DNA from: Zhengitettix transpicula
Taxonomy: Eukaryota > Arthropoda > Insecta > Orthoptera > Tetrigidae
Length of the DNA: 64,000 nucleotides
Direction of reading: 5' to 3'
NCBI GenBank assembly: GCA_037074705.1
Contig: CM073594.1
Location: 77,005,009-77,069,008, forward strand
The number at the start of each line of letters is the position of its first letter. Within the stretch, counting starts at the first letter, position 1. Below the pieces are notes generated by a model that searched no databases, was not told the DNA's origin, and saw only the letters and a program-made list of their open reading frames with translations. A program made the translations under genes and the position numbers. Shown piece by piece: positions 1-11,244 of this stretch.

Positions 1-203
1 TTAAGAGAAATTTGCATGTCTGAACACTTGGATGCCACACATTCGTCATATCTTCTATTATGGAGTGTTAGAAATCAGAGAAATGCACATTTCTTTCTTC
101 ACTGGTTTACGTAACATGTTGAAAACTTCTACATAAGACTCAACCCGTTTATCAGAAATTGACCCACAGAGAGCTCTGGCGGAGGCTACCTTTGGGGATG
201 CCT
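1..203. other. Unassigned AT-rich sequence
   Basis: No reading frame, tRNA-like fold or repeat similarity to the rest of the window was recognised. Confidence 0.4.
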
Positions 204-664
204 TCACATCTCTCTGGTTTTTTGAACTAAGGTTCTCATATACCGAGGCACCTCGGCCTGTTTTGAGAGGTGTATGTTCCGGGGTCGCAGACCTTGGGCA
301 TACGGTAAGAGTTGTCCGCTATTCCTATTGGAATAGTCGGCCAGCTGCTTCCTAAATTGGTCAAGGCACGTCGAGGGGAAAGTTGCGACCCCGCAGCTAA
401 CCCCTCTACCGCCATCGTAAGGGCGTGGGACAAGTACCAAATGCCCAACCTACCTGATGCAGGTTTTTCTAGGGTTTTCCCTGCATCACTTTTAGGCGAA
501 TTGCCGCGTAGGATCCTTAAACCATAACCCGGGGGCCCTAGTTAACCCTTGGCTACCTTCCTCTACACTTCCGCATCCTCCCTTTCAAATCCCTTCCTAT
601 TCCATTTAAGGGGAGTTGCCACCATGTGGTTTACCTTCATGTAGCCTGTTACCCTAAAAAAAAA
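204..664 (+). repeat. A-tailed retroposon, copy 1
   Basis: The segment from about 441 to 664 matches 1791-2006 nearly base for base, and its last 60 bases match 24957-25016. All three copies end at the same point: TGTAGCCTGTTACC or close, followed by a run of A. They begin at different points. A shared 3' end with variable 5' truncation is what target-primed retroposition (LINE or SINE) leaves, so this is probably a retroposon 3' end on the plus strand. The part before 441 may belong to the same element but has no second copy here. Short open frames cross it on both strands but show no domain. The family was not identified. Confidence 0.6.
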
Positions 665-1070
665 TCAGAAATTGAATCTTCATTATGGAGGAATGCAGGT
701 CTTACTAATACGACGGGGAGGACTCGGGACTCGCTGAGGTTTCACGTGGGAAGGAATCGGGCTGAAAGTAGCCCAATAAACCGGGGAGGAATCGCGTACC
801 GTAATTTGCACGTAAATCAAAAAAACTACAGTAGGTTGGCGTGATGAGCTAACTAGGTCTTTGTCCTTTTAACTTGGTGGATTTGTCAGCTTGGTCCTCG
901 ACAGTATTTTCATTGTAGAGCGTTTGAACAACTCGAGTTGCTCCATTGAATTCAGAAGCGCAGATCTCGTCAGAGTTGAGATATATATATTTTTTAATTA
1001 AGTTTAATGTCGCATTAACCTTTTGGTCATTAGCGACTTACATCTGTTAAGTTCTACATTTGTATAACAT
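665..1070 (-). other. Probable LINE 3' untranslated region and flank
   Basis: This stretch lies directly downstream, on the minus strand, of the LINE coding remnant at 1071-1788. It holds no reading frame of note. Which part is LINE 3' UTR and which is flank between two retroposons cannot be decided by eye. Confidence 0.3.
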
Positions 1071-1788
1071 TTAGATTACTTTATACAACTCAGTTTTCAT
1101 CGTAAAGTCTATGAGGTTGTTTATTGCTGCTGATGAGTTGCAAATCTCCATCATTGAATGGGCGGCTATGGTTGATCTTCTTATCTCGCTATATTTGGGG
1201 TAGTCAAAGAGGACATGAGGAATTGTTGCGGGCTCCTTGCATGAGCTGCATACCGACTGCGGTGATCTGGAAATCAAGAATGAGTGAGTGAATCTGGAGT
1301 GCAATGTTCTGATTCTGAGTACAACAACCTGTTGCATTCGAGATAGTTCTTTCGGGTGCGATATTTCTCTGATGCTGTTGACATTTTTGAGGATGACTCC
1401 GCATTCCTCTGGTTTCACTGGACTACTCCACTTTTCCTCCAGTTCCTTGTCCCTACTCTGCAGTCCCTGCTGGTGCAAACTGGCAGGTTGCTGGATCTTC
1501 CTTGATGATCAGCTTCCATCTTCGCTTGGAGATCTGTCCTGTCGTGTCCTACTATGTCCTTATGCGCCGGTAGCCAGGCTACAGTGATCGGCTTTCCGTT
1601 TGCTTATATTTTCAATAAATTCTCTCTAATTCGATTTATGCAACCATTTCTGTACGCTGTACTGGTTATTCAGTGTATTGCGCCCTTCGAGTCTGTTAAG
1701 ATGATATTGTTGGCCTCCGGTGTTTCCAGACACAGTTCCGTGGCCATGAAGATGGTGTATAATTCTGCTGTACTGATCGATGCATTAT
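1071..1788 (-). pseudogene. LINE ORF2 3' end, RNase H domain plus zinc knuckle (decayed)
   Basis: Read on the minus strand, about 1788 to 1480 gives an RNase H-like segment: TAELYTIFMATE with the conserved acidic residue, then TDSKGA with the second, then VAWLPAHKDIVGHD, which corresponds to the family's W-P-A-H-x-G-I-x-G-N-E box. The 135-residue open frame at 1071-1478 follows. It has the C-terminal pattern of RNase H-bearing LINEs, RLRTxHxRFTHSFL, then CSSC-x6-H. The last zinc ligand is lost: FDYP stands where sister copies here have YDCP. In-frame stops interrupt the RNase H part. This is a 5'-truncated remnant of an I/LOA-type LINE, whose ORF2 normally runs endonuclease, reverse transcriptase, RNase H, zinc knuckle. 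Related copies lie at 13140-13948 (+) and 42779-43460 (-). The 5' edge abuts retroposon copy 2. Confidence 0.8.
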
Positions 1789-1790
1789 GG

Positions 1791-2006
1791 ATGCCCGACC
1801 TACCTGATGCAGGCTTTTCTAGGGTTTGTCCTGCATTTATTTAGGTGAATGCCGGGTAGGATCCTTAAACCATCGCCCGGGGGCCCTAGTTAACCCTTGG
1901 CTATCTTCCTCTACCCTTCCGCATCCCTTCCTATGCTATTAAAGGGGAGTTACCCAAAGTGGATTACCCTCATGTAGCCTGTTACCTAAAAAAAATAAAA
2001 TAAAAA
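1791..2006 (+). repeat. A-tailed retroposon, copy 2
   Basis: This copy aligns to 441-664 with few differences and one short internal deletion in the pyrimidine-rich part. It ends in GTTACC followed by an A-rich tail (about 1987-2006). It begins exactly at the truncated 5' edge of the LINE remnant at 1071-1788. The two are convergent, so either one inserted into the other or both were mobilised together. Confidence 0.65.
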
Positions 2007-3130
2007 GACTTCAGCGCTCCAGTTTCATTGTTTACTTTAAGTTTATGTAGCGATATATCGATTGGCAGTTCGTTAAGCTTCCATGGGGGTATGCTTGCCG
2101 TGGTGTTGTAGTCTAAGAGATATTATTGTTACACAATTTTATAAGCAGCAATGACCTCAGTTTGTAATGTCGACAGTGTTTAAAATTCTGTAATATTCGC
2201 GGCATCGTTTATCTCATTTTCTCGCGCTTCTCTTTGAAGTAACAATTACCTCAACCGCAAACTAATCATTTTCCTGACTGACGCGTTTGTTATGCAAATA
2301 ACATGCAAATTATGTGTAGTTTGTGTTACGTGGAGTCTTGTGATACGTCGCGTGTCGCCTTTGCAATGTTCGCCTCTGTACCTCGCAGGTGTTTAAATAA
2401 TCTTGCCCACGAGAGACCTCGGGGCCACTCCCCCAAGATATTTCCTTCAACTAATTAACATAATTACCTCGTGTCACTCATTATATTCCGCTTAGCTTCG
2501 TGTTTGTATAGACCGCCGCGTATTATAGTAAACCGTTACTCTGAACGCTCGGACGACACGCGAAACATAATAGCACCCGCATTCTTTGCCGTTCCGTATC
2601 ATTAATCGCGAACATTTCAAGGCCTGCCAACTTTACCGGCAAACTGTAGTTTGCTCTTTACAACACGAAAGTATCGTATATATGTGACGTAATTTACTCA
2701 AAGCGCGATATGATTATCGTATTTTATCTTTCGCGTGACTGTTAAATTTAATAAGTGAAACTGGGTTAAAGTATTAATCAGCCATTCACTAAAACAACAA
2801 GATTCAGGTTGATGTCGTAACTCGGCTGCAAATCTTTGTACAGAGTAAAATATTTCGTTACTCATGAGAACTTATCAATGATATTTTACCATACTGGAAT
2901 AGCTTTTCCGAAAATACAAAACAGGTATGGTCCTTTAGAATTACTATTTTATTTAATTAACTATGAATATCTCCAATGTACGAGCGTTTTTCGAGAAATC
3001 CGCTAAATTTTTATGAAAGAGCGGGAAATTTTTCACTTTCGCGCCACTGTTAATCCTTTCAAGGATATTCCTGAAAGCTTTAAACATATCCCAGTCGTAG
3101 TTTACCGTTGGCAATCTTCTGTAGTGTTAG
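2007..3130. other. Unassigned, apparently single-copy DNA
   Basis: No coding signal was seen. Base composition between about 2050 and 2650 is less AT-rich than the flanks, and no internal repeat was recognised. It could be unique intergenic or intronic DNA. Confidence 0.3.
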
Positions 3131-4114
3131 ATGTGTAGTCAGGCGAAGACAATGGACAAAAACGAATTTCGCGCTGTCATTACACACTTTAATTTTAAGG
3201 GTTTGTCAACTTCACAAATCAAAACCAAACTGGATGAAGTTCATGCGGAGACTGCACCAGCATTGAAGTTAATTTACTTCTGGATTAATGCAATTAAAGC
3301 AGAAGTTGAAACTCGCTCCGACCGCCCAATTGACGTCACCACAGAGGAAAACATCGAAAAAGTTAACAATTTCGTAATGGAAGATCTAAAAGTGCGTGAG
3401 GTAGCTGATGCCTCAGGCTTCTCAAACTGAACGAGTGCATTTCATCGTCTATGAAAAACTGGCCACGAAAAAGCTTTGAGCGCGATGGGTGCCGCGACTG
3501 TTGACATTGGACCAAAAGAGGATTTGGAAAAACATTTCAATACAGAATCTAGCAATGTTCAGGCGCAACCCACAAGGCTTTTTGCGCAGATTCGTAACTG
3601 TCGATGAATATTGGATCCATCACTACAATCCAGGGACCAAAAACAATGGGCACAACTGGTGAAAGTGCACCGAAAATGTCGAAGACTGTCAGCTGGAAAG
3701 GTGTCTTTTGGGATTCTCAGGGTATAATATTCATAGAATCTTGGAAAAGGGGACAACCATAACTGGGCTCTATTATGATGCTCTGTTGGATCATTTGAAA
3801 CGTATGCTGATTGAGAAACGACCAAGAAAATGCTGTTTTTGTGTTCAGCAGTCTCGATGGCGGAAGTGTTCGAGTTGGAACTCGAATTGGTTTCTCATCC
3901 ACCAAATTAACCAGACCTAGAACCAAATGACTGCTTTTTGTTCCTGAACTTTAAAATTTGGCTTGGTGGGAAGATATTTTCATCAAATGAAGAAGTGGTC
4001 GAGGCCGTGGCGGAGTATTTTGCACAGTTTGACAAAACCTATTTTTTATTGAAAAAATTGGAAACTCGCTGGGACCAAGTGCATAGCGCAGTTAGGAGAC
4101 TATGTAAAGACTAA
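3131..4114 (+). pseudogene. Mariner transposase pseudogene (first of three)
   Basis: The N-terminal frame (ATG at 3152) has the mariner helix-turn-helix layout: MDKNEFRAVITHF, GLSTSQIKTKLDEVH, then VTTEENIEKV and LKVREVADASG. Downstream, in shifted frames, come YWIHHYNPG (first catalytic Asp region, normally DETWIHHY), WDSQG followed by GTTITGLYYDALLDHLK, PDLEPNDCFLFL (third catalytic position), and a C-terminus ending about 4111. The segment that should carry the second catalytic Asp (HQDNAP-type) is missing. There are several frameshifts and stops, so this is an old, inactive copy of a normally ~345-residue cut-and-paste transposase. No convincing terminal inverted repeats were found around it. 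Confidence 0.85.
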
Positions 4115-5470
4115 GAAATAAAGTAAGTTTTCTAAAAAAAACTCTTTCTGTTACATTTTTACCATAATTATCATTTTATTATTTTTTGTTCAGCAACACG
4201 ATATGATTTTTAATCCTTTGCTTGATGTTCAACCGCATGCGATAACACTGTTGATGAAAACTACCTGAAGGTAGTGATAGCGAAGAAACGTAAAATTACC
4301 AGAGGTCTTTATTGAACATAACTTCAAAATTATAAGACACTGAATGCTTGTGTGGTCAGAAGTGTGGTCAGATGAGTCTATTCATCGGAGAATTATGTAG
4401 ATTAACTAGTATTGTTGTCGAAAATATTTTGCCACATTTGAAATATTTTTATTGCGTGTCACTTTGCTTCTTTATGTTCCCGTGTATTGAATTAAAGAGT
4501 TCATAACTTGGGCAATAAACAGGGCTACATAATCTCCGAGAAGCTAACTAGAAAAATATTATTAACAACTTTTTAACTGGGGGAAAATATAAAAGTATGT
4601 TATCAATTAAATTCTGTTGAAAATGTTATTGTTATTAGGTCACAGATTGATGCCGTAAGATTAAGGAAACATCTCCGGCGTACTCACCTGTCGTAACACC
4701 TTGAGGTTTCTTCTGAATTCCTCCGCAAATGCCAGATCGTGATTTACGAGTGATAAAACGGAAACCATGTTAGAATTTGACCAGATTTTTCTGGCTCATG
4801 GCTGTGAAACCGTAACTACTGTTACTTCTTTCACTTTCATTCTGAGTATTTTCCCACTTCGACTTTCACTACGGTTCCCAGTTGCGGCCCTGCAATCTAA
4901 AATTCTTCTATCAATACCTGTTATTTATAACTTGTTTGTAGTTGTCCTTCCTTTTAAAATTTATATTCAATACAACCTGAAATACATATAAGACCTACAT
5001 GGAATAAAAATTTGTTACATAGAAATAATAATTCCCAGACCCTTCTTACTAGATTTAGGATAGAGCCGACCAATTGGACTTTCTTTTTTAAAAAAATTAT
5101 TATGCATAATTAATGTAATAAGTTTCCATTGAATTTTTATTTTTTCACGTAGGTAACAGTACTTGGCGACTCTATGATATATACTACATTAGATTTGTAC
5201 TGAGTACTTGAAGCACAATTTAATACAACGACGAGGAAGTACAACTTTCTCCAGAACTTCACTTTCGTTGTATCGGCTCTCAAAACCCGAATCCACCCAG
5301 AGAGACGTTCCGCTCCTTGTTTTTAACAGTCGACCTTCCTCACTGTGGCAATGCAAAGGTCAACAAAACTGTATTGTGTCTCAGGAAAGGTTAAATATAT
5401 AGTTTTTAAAATTCAATTAACCCTCAAATAACGGAGATGGATAATTCGCAACCAACAAACAAAAAAATGA
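4115..5470. other. Unassigned AT-rich stretch
   Basis: No gene was recognised. A weak inverted pair (around 4376-4393 and 4510-4525, sharing CTACATAAT) might mark a very short MITE but is not convincing. A degenerate CTGAAGG...GAAACG string lies near 4265-4295 and could be a decayed relative of the hammerhead-like motif described elsewhere. Confidence 0.3.
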
Positions 5471-5785
5471 ACTGCATCGACGATAACAATAATCCTGAAC
5501 AGAATACAAGTACTAACACACCCAAGGAAACCTAAGAAATCATTCACGATCATAAATAAGGGTCTTAGTCAATCATTAAATCCAGTAAAAATTTTATATG
5601 AGGTAGAAAACAGTATACTAAAAGCTATAGACTCAAATAATCCAAGGAATATTATTATATATTACCAAATATCCTCTACAAGATTCATAAATGTATTTGA
5701 ATCATTTTACCCACAATTAAATGAGAAAACGACAAAAAGTGAAATTAACAGGCTTATAAAATTAGTTAAAAAAACAAGAGAGTGA
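5471..5785 (+). CDS. Unidentified open frame without ATG (possible mobile-element ORF1 fragment)
   Basis: One frame is open from after a stop at 5468 to TGA at 5783-5785, about 104 codons, with no ATG. Its second half reads like real protein rather than AT-rich noise, with segments such as SLNPVKILYEVENSIL, INVFESFYPQLN and EINRLIKLVKKTRE. An ATG-initiated frame just upstream (about 5438-5535) is rich in Asn, Thr and Pro and could be a frameshifted N-terminus. No family was recognised. The highly charged helix-like C-terminus would fit a LINE ORF1, a small regulatory protein, or a host exon. Splice sites were not obvious. Confidence that it was ever translated is low. Confidence 0.25.
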   Translation, partial: TASTITIILNRIQVLTHPRKPKKSFTIINKGLSQSLNPVKILYEVENSILKAIDSNNPRNIIIYYQISSTRFINVFESFYPQLNEKTTKSEINRLIKLVKKTRE

Positions 5786-6200
5786 TTCATATTGAGAGTG
5801 GAATCGCAACAGTCGCAGTTTCCTACAATTTAATTTTAATGAATGTGAAGTTAACATTGGTACTTAAAATTATACAAATATATCCTAAAGGATTCACAAA
5901 TGCAAGAAAACCAAATTTGAAATGCATAATTAATCTCTATTTGTGTAAATGAATAGCATTTCAATGAAAATCTGGAAGTGGAAGAATGTTTACAATATTT
6001 GCTGATGTTCTCCTTCCATAACCTGTTGAACTGCTAATTTCTATTGGAATCGATATTTTGTCTCAACAAATGTTCTGTAAATAATCACTATTTGTATATT
6101 ATGTATGGGTCGCTAACGACCACGTTGTCAACGCGACCATTATCAACCTTAAATGAAAAAATAAATTAAACATTTTAAATATAAATATTATATTTTAGAT
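5786..6200. other. Unassigned AT-rich stretch
   Basis: Nothing recognisable was seen. It lies between the ATG-less frame and the minisatellite. Confidence 0.3.
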
Positions 6201-6336
6201 TTATATCCTATACGGAACTTTATTTATATCCTATACGGAATATCCTATATCCTATACGGAATATCCTATATCCTATACGGAGCTTTATTTATATCCTATA
6301 CGGAGCTTTATTTATATCCTATACGGAACTTTATTT
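6201..6336 (+). repeat. Minisatellite, core TATCCTATACGGA
   Basis: There are six copies of the core TATCCTATACGGA. They are separated either by CTTTATTTA (unit of 22-23 bases) or by a direct short junction (unit of about 21 bases). The two unit types alternate in blocks, as expected from replication slippage. It has no coding role. Confidence 0.85.
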
Positions 6337-7578
6337 GACCAACATCCAATTTGAGTAATCCTGTATCTGAAACAATATAATGACTGAGATTCGCAAAATA
6401 TAATTTTATCGTAAGTAATAAAATTGTATTGATTTTTTTTAAATACGAGAAATCCGCATTTATCGAAATACGTGTTCAGTTCCAATAAAGTAAAAAAAGA
6501 CAAAACAATTACAATTTTTTAAAAAACTACATACATTGTAAAAGTGCGGGTTTGTAATTAACTTCATAATTTGTCTCTAATGGTGCCCACATGCATATAT
6601 ATATATTGTTTTTTACTTCAGCGCTAGTTCTTATCAAAGTCATGCAGCGAAGCATCGTTATTTCACCTCAACAGCCTTGTTTTAATGTGTGTTTAAATTA
6701 TTATACTTAGATAACGCGTCTCGTGAAATTGTTCTGAAACACGTTAAGTAGATTTGAAGAGGAGATAATTTAATTTTACATAGAAACAAAACTATTCAAT
6801 TCACTTATGATAAAAGAAATTAATTCTCTAAAATTTTATGTAGATTTGAAATTGATGAAATTAATTTTAGCGTGATCAGTACTGGATTTCAACATATTTT
6901 TTAAAACTTGATTCGCTCCTCACATTTTAATAAAATTATTTTACATACTATTGAAACTTATTTCTCTAACTGCTTCGACCATTTTTGTCTTTTTGATATT
7001 CTATCCGTCGTCTCTCGGGTTCGCAGATCACAACTCACATCGTCCACTCAAAATATTATCTTTCAGGTTTTTATTATGTGGCATAAGTTTCGAAAATCTC
7101 GCCCGATATCATCTGTCTTGAAATACAGAACGTTTAGCGATGTAGTGAAGAGTTTTCAATGGCCCAGGGCCAGGAAATTAGGCCGGTGAAATATTTTCCC
7201 TCTCGAGAAAGAATGATAAAATCGACTCGGTACGGGAGTTAGACCACTTGTTCAAATTAAATGAGAAAAAAAAACAGATGTTGGAAAAGACTCTTTCCTT
7301 AATAGGACAATAAATGACTGCAACAATTTATCTGCAAGATATCTTTGGAGAAATTCCTGAATCGGAAAGAAAAATAGGACTCTCTAATGAATATAGATTA
7401 GTGTAGTGAAATTTATAGCAGTGAAGTGATAGAGCTGCGTTAATCAAACAGTATCCCAATAAACTAAAGTGAAATGGTAACAAAGTTTGTCTTCTTAGAT
7501 AGTTAGTTAACCTCTATTTTCAGGTATATTTCCACCGTTCTCTTTTTGAGGCCAGAGCAATATTATTCTCATATATAT
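6337..7578. other. Unassigned AT-rich stretch
   Basis: A 93-codon frame at 6908-7189 has no recognisable motif and is probably chance. No repeats shared with the rest of the window were found. Confidence 0.3.
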
Positions 7579-8455
7579 TGTGGTAATTAAAAGCCAATTA
7601 ATTAATAATTAAAAACATTTTGGACTTGAATTGTTAGCGTGAAAAACACAGAATGGACAATAATAGTTCGAAAGTATTGTAGGACTGTTAGCGCGCAGAA
7701 GGGAACATATAAGTCAGGACGGCAGAAGGACGTTATAGAAAGAGACCAGACGTTTTCAAAGTATTGAAAATTAAAGTTGTTAATTAGAGGCAGTGTGCAG
7801 CATTCACCCGAATATTGCTACGTAAAGATTTCGGAGTGTTCCCAGTATATGCCAGATAACTGTGGACAGTCGTCGCGGAGGAATTATTTGAATTACCGCA
7901 AATTGGTATAATTGCGGAATAAGTCGTCTTCGAGATATAGCCAACACTTGCTAAACCAACAGTGAAGTGTAGAGTCAGTGAAAAGAATGGCCTGTTTTTA
8001 GAAAGTTTAGTGTCTGTAAGTGTTGCTGAAAGAGTTAAAATTGCCCTGGCACCAGAGAAACTGTAAGCCATACATCAATTAAATTATTATTGTAAACCTT
8101 TAATTAAAGATAAAATCGTCAGATTTAGGATTTTTTTTAATATTGTAAATATTGTAAATTGGCATAGCTTCACAGTAATTTGATTGTTGAAAATAAATAA
8201 ATTTCTTTATTTAAAGGTCCAGTTAAAGACCCTGAGAGAGAAAGTAATTTTTTTTTGATTGTACGTGGTAAATTTTGTAAAAATTCAATGAATAACTAAT
8301 TTTGTAACTTGAAATCTTTGTGCATGTAATAAATTAATGTGTTTGTTTAGTTAACTAAAAATTTTATTTATTAACAAAGTTAAAATAATTTAAATTGACG
8401 CATCAACGCGGACTAACTGTTGTGTTTAATTGTACTTTAATTAGGGAATACTACA
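7579..8455 (+). mobile_element. LTR-like element copy 1, sense orientation
   Basis: It starts TGTGGTAATT after ATATATAT and ends AATACTACA, giving TG...CA boundaries with short inverted ends, as LTRs have. Internally it carries the family landmarks in sense order: CCTGGCACCAG, then a GTAAG donor-like site, CGTCAGATTT, and CAGTTAAAGACCCTGAGAG. A degenerate primer-site-like module (GACGCATCAACGCGG) lies near 8398. Immediately after the end, at 8460-8478, comes TGGCACCTCAACGTGAGGC. That is where a retroelement primer-binding site belongs and is the main reason for reading this as an LTR. No gag or pol frame follows. Copy 2 lies just downstream in the opposite orientation. Confidence 0.6.
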
Positions 8456-8459
8456 AAAT

Positions 8460-8478
8460 TGGCACCTCAACGTGAGGC
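8460..8478 (+). promoter_or_regulatory. Primer-binding-site-like motif after LTR copy 1
   Basis: TGGCACCTCAACGTGAGGC starts four bases after the LTR end. It is one of a family of related strings in this window, the best being TGGCGCCCAACGTGGGGC read on the minus strand near 35173-35191. It has the TGG start of sites complementary to a tRNA 3' CCA end. The tRNA was not identified. Confidence 0.5.
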
Positions 8479-8571
8479 TAATCATATTTAAAGTTTATTA
8501 AAAATTTTATATGCTAAAATATATATTTTAATAATCAGCCTTTTATTAATTTAATGAATTTTTAATGAGTT

Positions 8572-8591
8572 TACCTCACGTGAAGCGTCAA
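8572..8591 (-). promoter_or_regulatory. Primer-binding-site-like motif of LTR copy 2
   Basis: On the minus strand this reads TTGACGCTTCACGTGAGG and lies directly after the ATTACA end of LTR copy 2. It faces the similar motif at 8460-8478 across a ~93-base AT-rich spacer. Confidence 0.5.
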
Positions 8592-8594
8592 AAA

Positions 8595-9608
8595 TGTAAT
8601 AAACAACAATTATTGAGCTTTAATTATTTAATTTGAATTTAAAGAATTTGCCTCTCGTTGAAGCTATTTATGTAATAATTAAATGGATGGCTTTTTATTA
8701 AATGAAAAGATTGAAATTAACAAACAAAAGATTTATTTATTTTGTGGCAACAAAATATGATTACAATTTAAAATATTCATTTCTCAGGATTTCTACTGGG
8801 TTTGATAATGGACACAACAAGCTGTTTTAAAAAAACTAATTAACACACAGTTTATAATTCACCCAGACAATATGTTGATAGGAAGAAATTAAAAGAAAAG
8901 AAATTAACTCTGATTGACAATTAAAATAGAACGGAATCTGACTTCTATCCTTTAATTATGTTTACATAAATCATTATTTTTGTATTTTGTTACTTACATC
9001 TGTCCAGCTGGTTCCAGCATTCCTTTTTGTTTTCGGAAGTTCATTATTGCAAAATTTTTACACTAATTCTAATATCGGCTCACAGATTTTACACTCTTGA
9101 AGTTAACCTTGATAGGCTCCCAGGAACTCGGATGATCCTCCTTTTTGTAAGCTATCTGGTGACCGCTTGCCTTATATGAATCCTGTGATTCATAGATTTG
9201 CTAGTTTTTTACCGCTTGGGACATAACCTGCAACTTTACTATTCCTGGCTGGCTACAGACGTAAAAACTGCACTCCTTTCCTGGCTGCTGATAGACGTAA
9301 AAACTGCTAACTACGCGATATTTACGGGATTATATTTCCGTGAATGTTTTTTACTTTGTCGTAAATTGCCAACTTTGTTTAATGATACATTAAACAATGG
9401 CTAGTCTCTGCTCTAGTATCATTTGTTCCGTCCTCCGAAATGTCCCGTCACCAACTGCTATCGTAGTCTCGAGTTTTAGCGCGCATACGCTATTTTTGAC
9501 CTTCCGACAAAGTAACAGAGATCGGCTCCATTGTCGCTTTGGAAACTCCTGCCGCTACAATTAAATTTTATGTCGAAACAATTAATGTCCTAATTAAATG
9601 GCATTACA
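8595..9608 (-). mobile_element. LTR-like element copy 2, antisense orientation
   Basis: On the plus strand it begins TGTAATAAACAAC and ends GGCATTACA at the edge of a (TA)n run, so TG...CA boundaries are seen. Landmarks run in antisense order: module GCCTCTCGTTGAAGC near 8650, TTCTCAGGATTTCTACTGGG near 8783, ATCTGACTTCTA, TTACTTACA near 8990 (a GTAAGT donor on the minus strand) and CTGGTTCCAG near 9008. Copies 1 and 2 form an inverted pair with both primer-site-like motifs in the middle, and (TA)n lies at both outer ends. Confidence 0.6.
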
Positions 9609-10009
9609 ATATATATATATATATTGTACTTTTCAAAATTGATCTTCCATTCATATAATTCAATATACATATAAATTTATAATTCAAATACTGTCCTCAC
9701 ATCCAGTTTATTTATTTAAAATAATATATTATTTTGTAATTTCATGTACCTCCCACTCGGAAACTGCCCATTGGTACAGGTAACCAATCCGTTCTAGTAG
9801 CATGTAGTTTAAATATTTAATTCCTGCGAAGTTAATTTTCTAGTAAATAAAGCTGTAATCAGATATCCAATATTTCGTGATAAGGTCGATATTGTCATGT
9901 CGTTATATGTGAAATATTTTCCTGTATCTGCAGACGTTAAATTTCACAGTTGCAATATCCCTGAGCTCGGCAAACGTGTCTTGAGCCGAAGGAAATTTTA
10001 ATACGAAAC
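9609..10009. other. (TA)n run and unassigned AT-rich DNA
   Basis: A (TA)n tract at about 9609-9625 is the landing site of LTR copy 2. The rest shows no gene or repeat. Confidence 0.4.
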
Positions 10010-10440
10010 GACTGGAAAAGTTGGTGCTGCGTTTTGAGTTGACGACGCTGTACTTGGACGGACGGTTCCGCCCACTCAAAGAGCCGGCTCAGACCGACAA
10101 AAGGCCTGCCTGACGGGAGGCTAAACGCACGCTATCTGCTGGTGTCAGTACTACACAAATGTGTTTGGGTTTCCCTTAATTATAGGGCAAGCGTGTTTCA
10201 GGGGAGATCAGCGGCGTGGGCAAAGGCTGAGCCCGCGGGAACCTGGTCGTACCTGGCCACGGTAGCTCGTCTGCCGATTCCATCAGCAACAGCTTTATCC
10301 ACAGCGCGACTTTCCCGAGAATGCTCAGACATCAACATTACTCCAAGTGTTCAATGTTTTCATCAGTTCACGTGCCAAACATCACGGGGGAACACACGTT
10401 GACTTCAGTAACGAACAGTTATCCACGGGTTCCATATAGA
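10010..10440. other. GC-richer, apparently single-copy island
   Basis: Composition changes sharply from the AT-rich flanks. No frame with recognisable protein similarity crosses it (an 86-codon frame at 10142-10402 looks like chance). It shares no repeat with the window. Such islands recur about every 5-10 kb here and may be conserved noncoding or regulatory DNA. That is inference only. Confidence 0.3.
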
Positions 10441-10895
10441 CTGTTTCGAGTCATGACGGTTTACTAAGCTCTATCAGACAAGATGGATCCGAATAGAAGG
10501 GTGTAATATGATTTTTTTTCTTCAGAAACGTCCGACATTGCGCGACACAATATTTTCTTACCTCAGTGACACAGGAGATTTTCTCATTAGTACGTTTCTG
10601 AAGGTCAACTGTCTGAGATCGACCCCAAATTACGTCAGACTTGATCAAAGGCAGCGTGATCGATCTCCTAATGATAGTTGCATTAATTTATAATTTTTCG
10701 GAGGTGACGTCTCATAAATTTCCCTGGAAGACGTCTATTATTTTCAGAATCCTCATATTTGCTGCGGAACTCCATCTTGTATTGGAAATAAAATCTGAAA
10801 AATCATTAAAAAATTTAAAATTATCTCGCATTATTGAAAGATATTAATGACAAAATAAGTCAGAATAAAATAATTGGATACAATAGCCTAGTGGG
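10441..10895. other. Unassigned stretch
   Basis: Overlapping short frames on both strands carry no recognisable motif. Confidence 0.3.
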
Positions 10896-11072
10896 AGACA
10901 AAATGAATTGATGATACCACACAACATTTCTGCAGTCCTTGTTCCTTTTGTCAGGGGATCAAAAAAAAAAAGAACCGAATTCGTCAACTTGATTGTTCGG
11001 TTGTGTCGTATCTCGGCTCTTGGTTTTTTAATTACCTGGCGAAAGCAAAAAATATAATTTCATTTTGTCTGT
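10896..11072. repeat. Short inverted-repeat element
   Basis: AGACAAAATGAA at 10896 pairs with TTCATTTTGTCT near 11059-11070, and GATACCACACAAC at 10913 pairs with GTTGTGTCGTATC near 11000-11012 with one mismatch. The nested pairing suggests a ~175-bp MITE-like hairpin, but spacing between the arm parts differs on the two sides and no target duplication was found. Confidence 0.35.
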
Positions 11073-11186
11073 CATTTGGATATTATACCTAATTATTATA
11101 TTTTTAAAATGTATATATTTTCGAGGCAGAATAAAGTATTTAATACAGAAACTACATTTTTTTTCATAGCCAAACACGACGTCTAG

Positions 11187-11198
11187 ACACACACACAC

Positions 11199-11237
<39 letters not shown>

Positions 11238-11244
11238 TATATAT
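11187..11244. repeat. Compound (AC)n(TA)n microsatellite
   Basis: A short (AC) run passes into a long (TA) run that ends exactly where LTR copy 3 begins. The (TA)n tract is the apparent insertion target. Confidence 0.85.
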
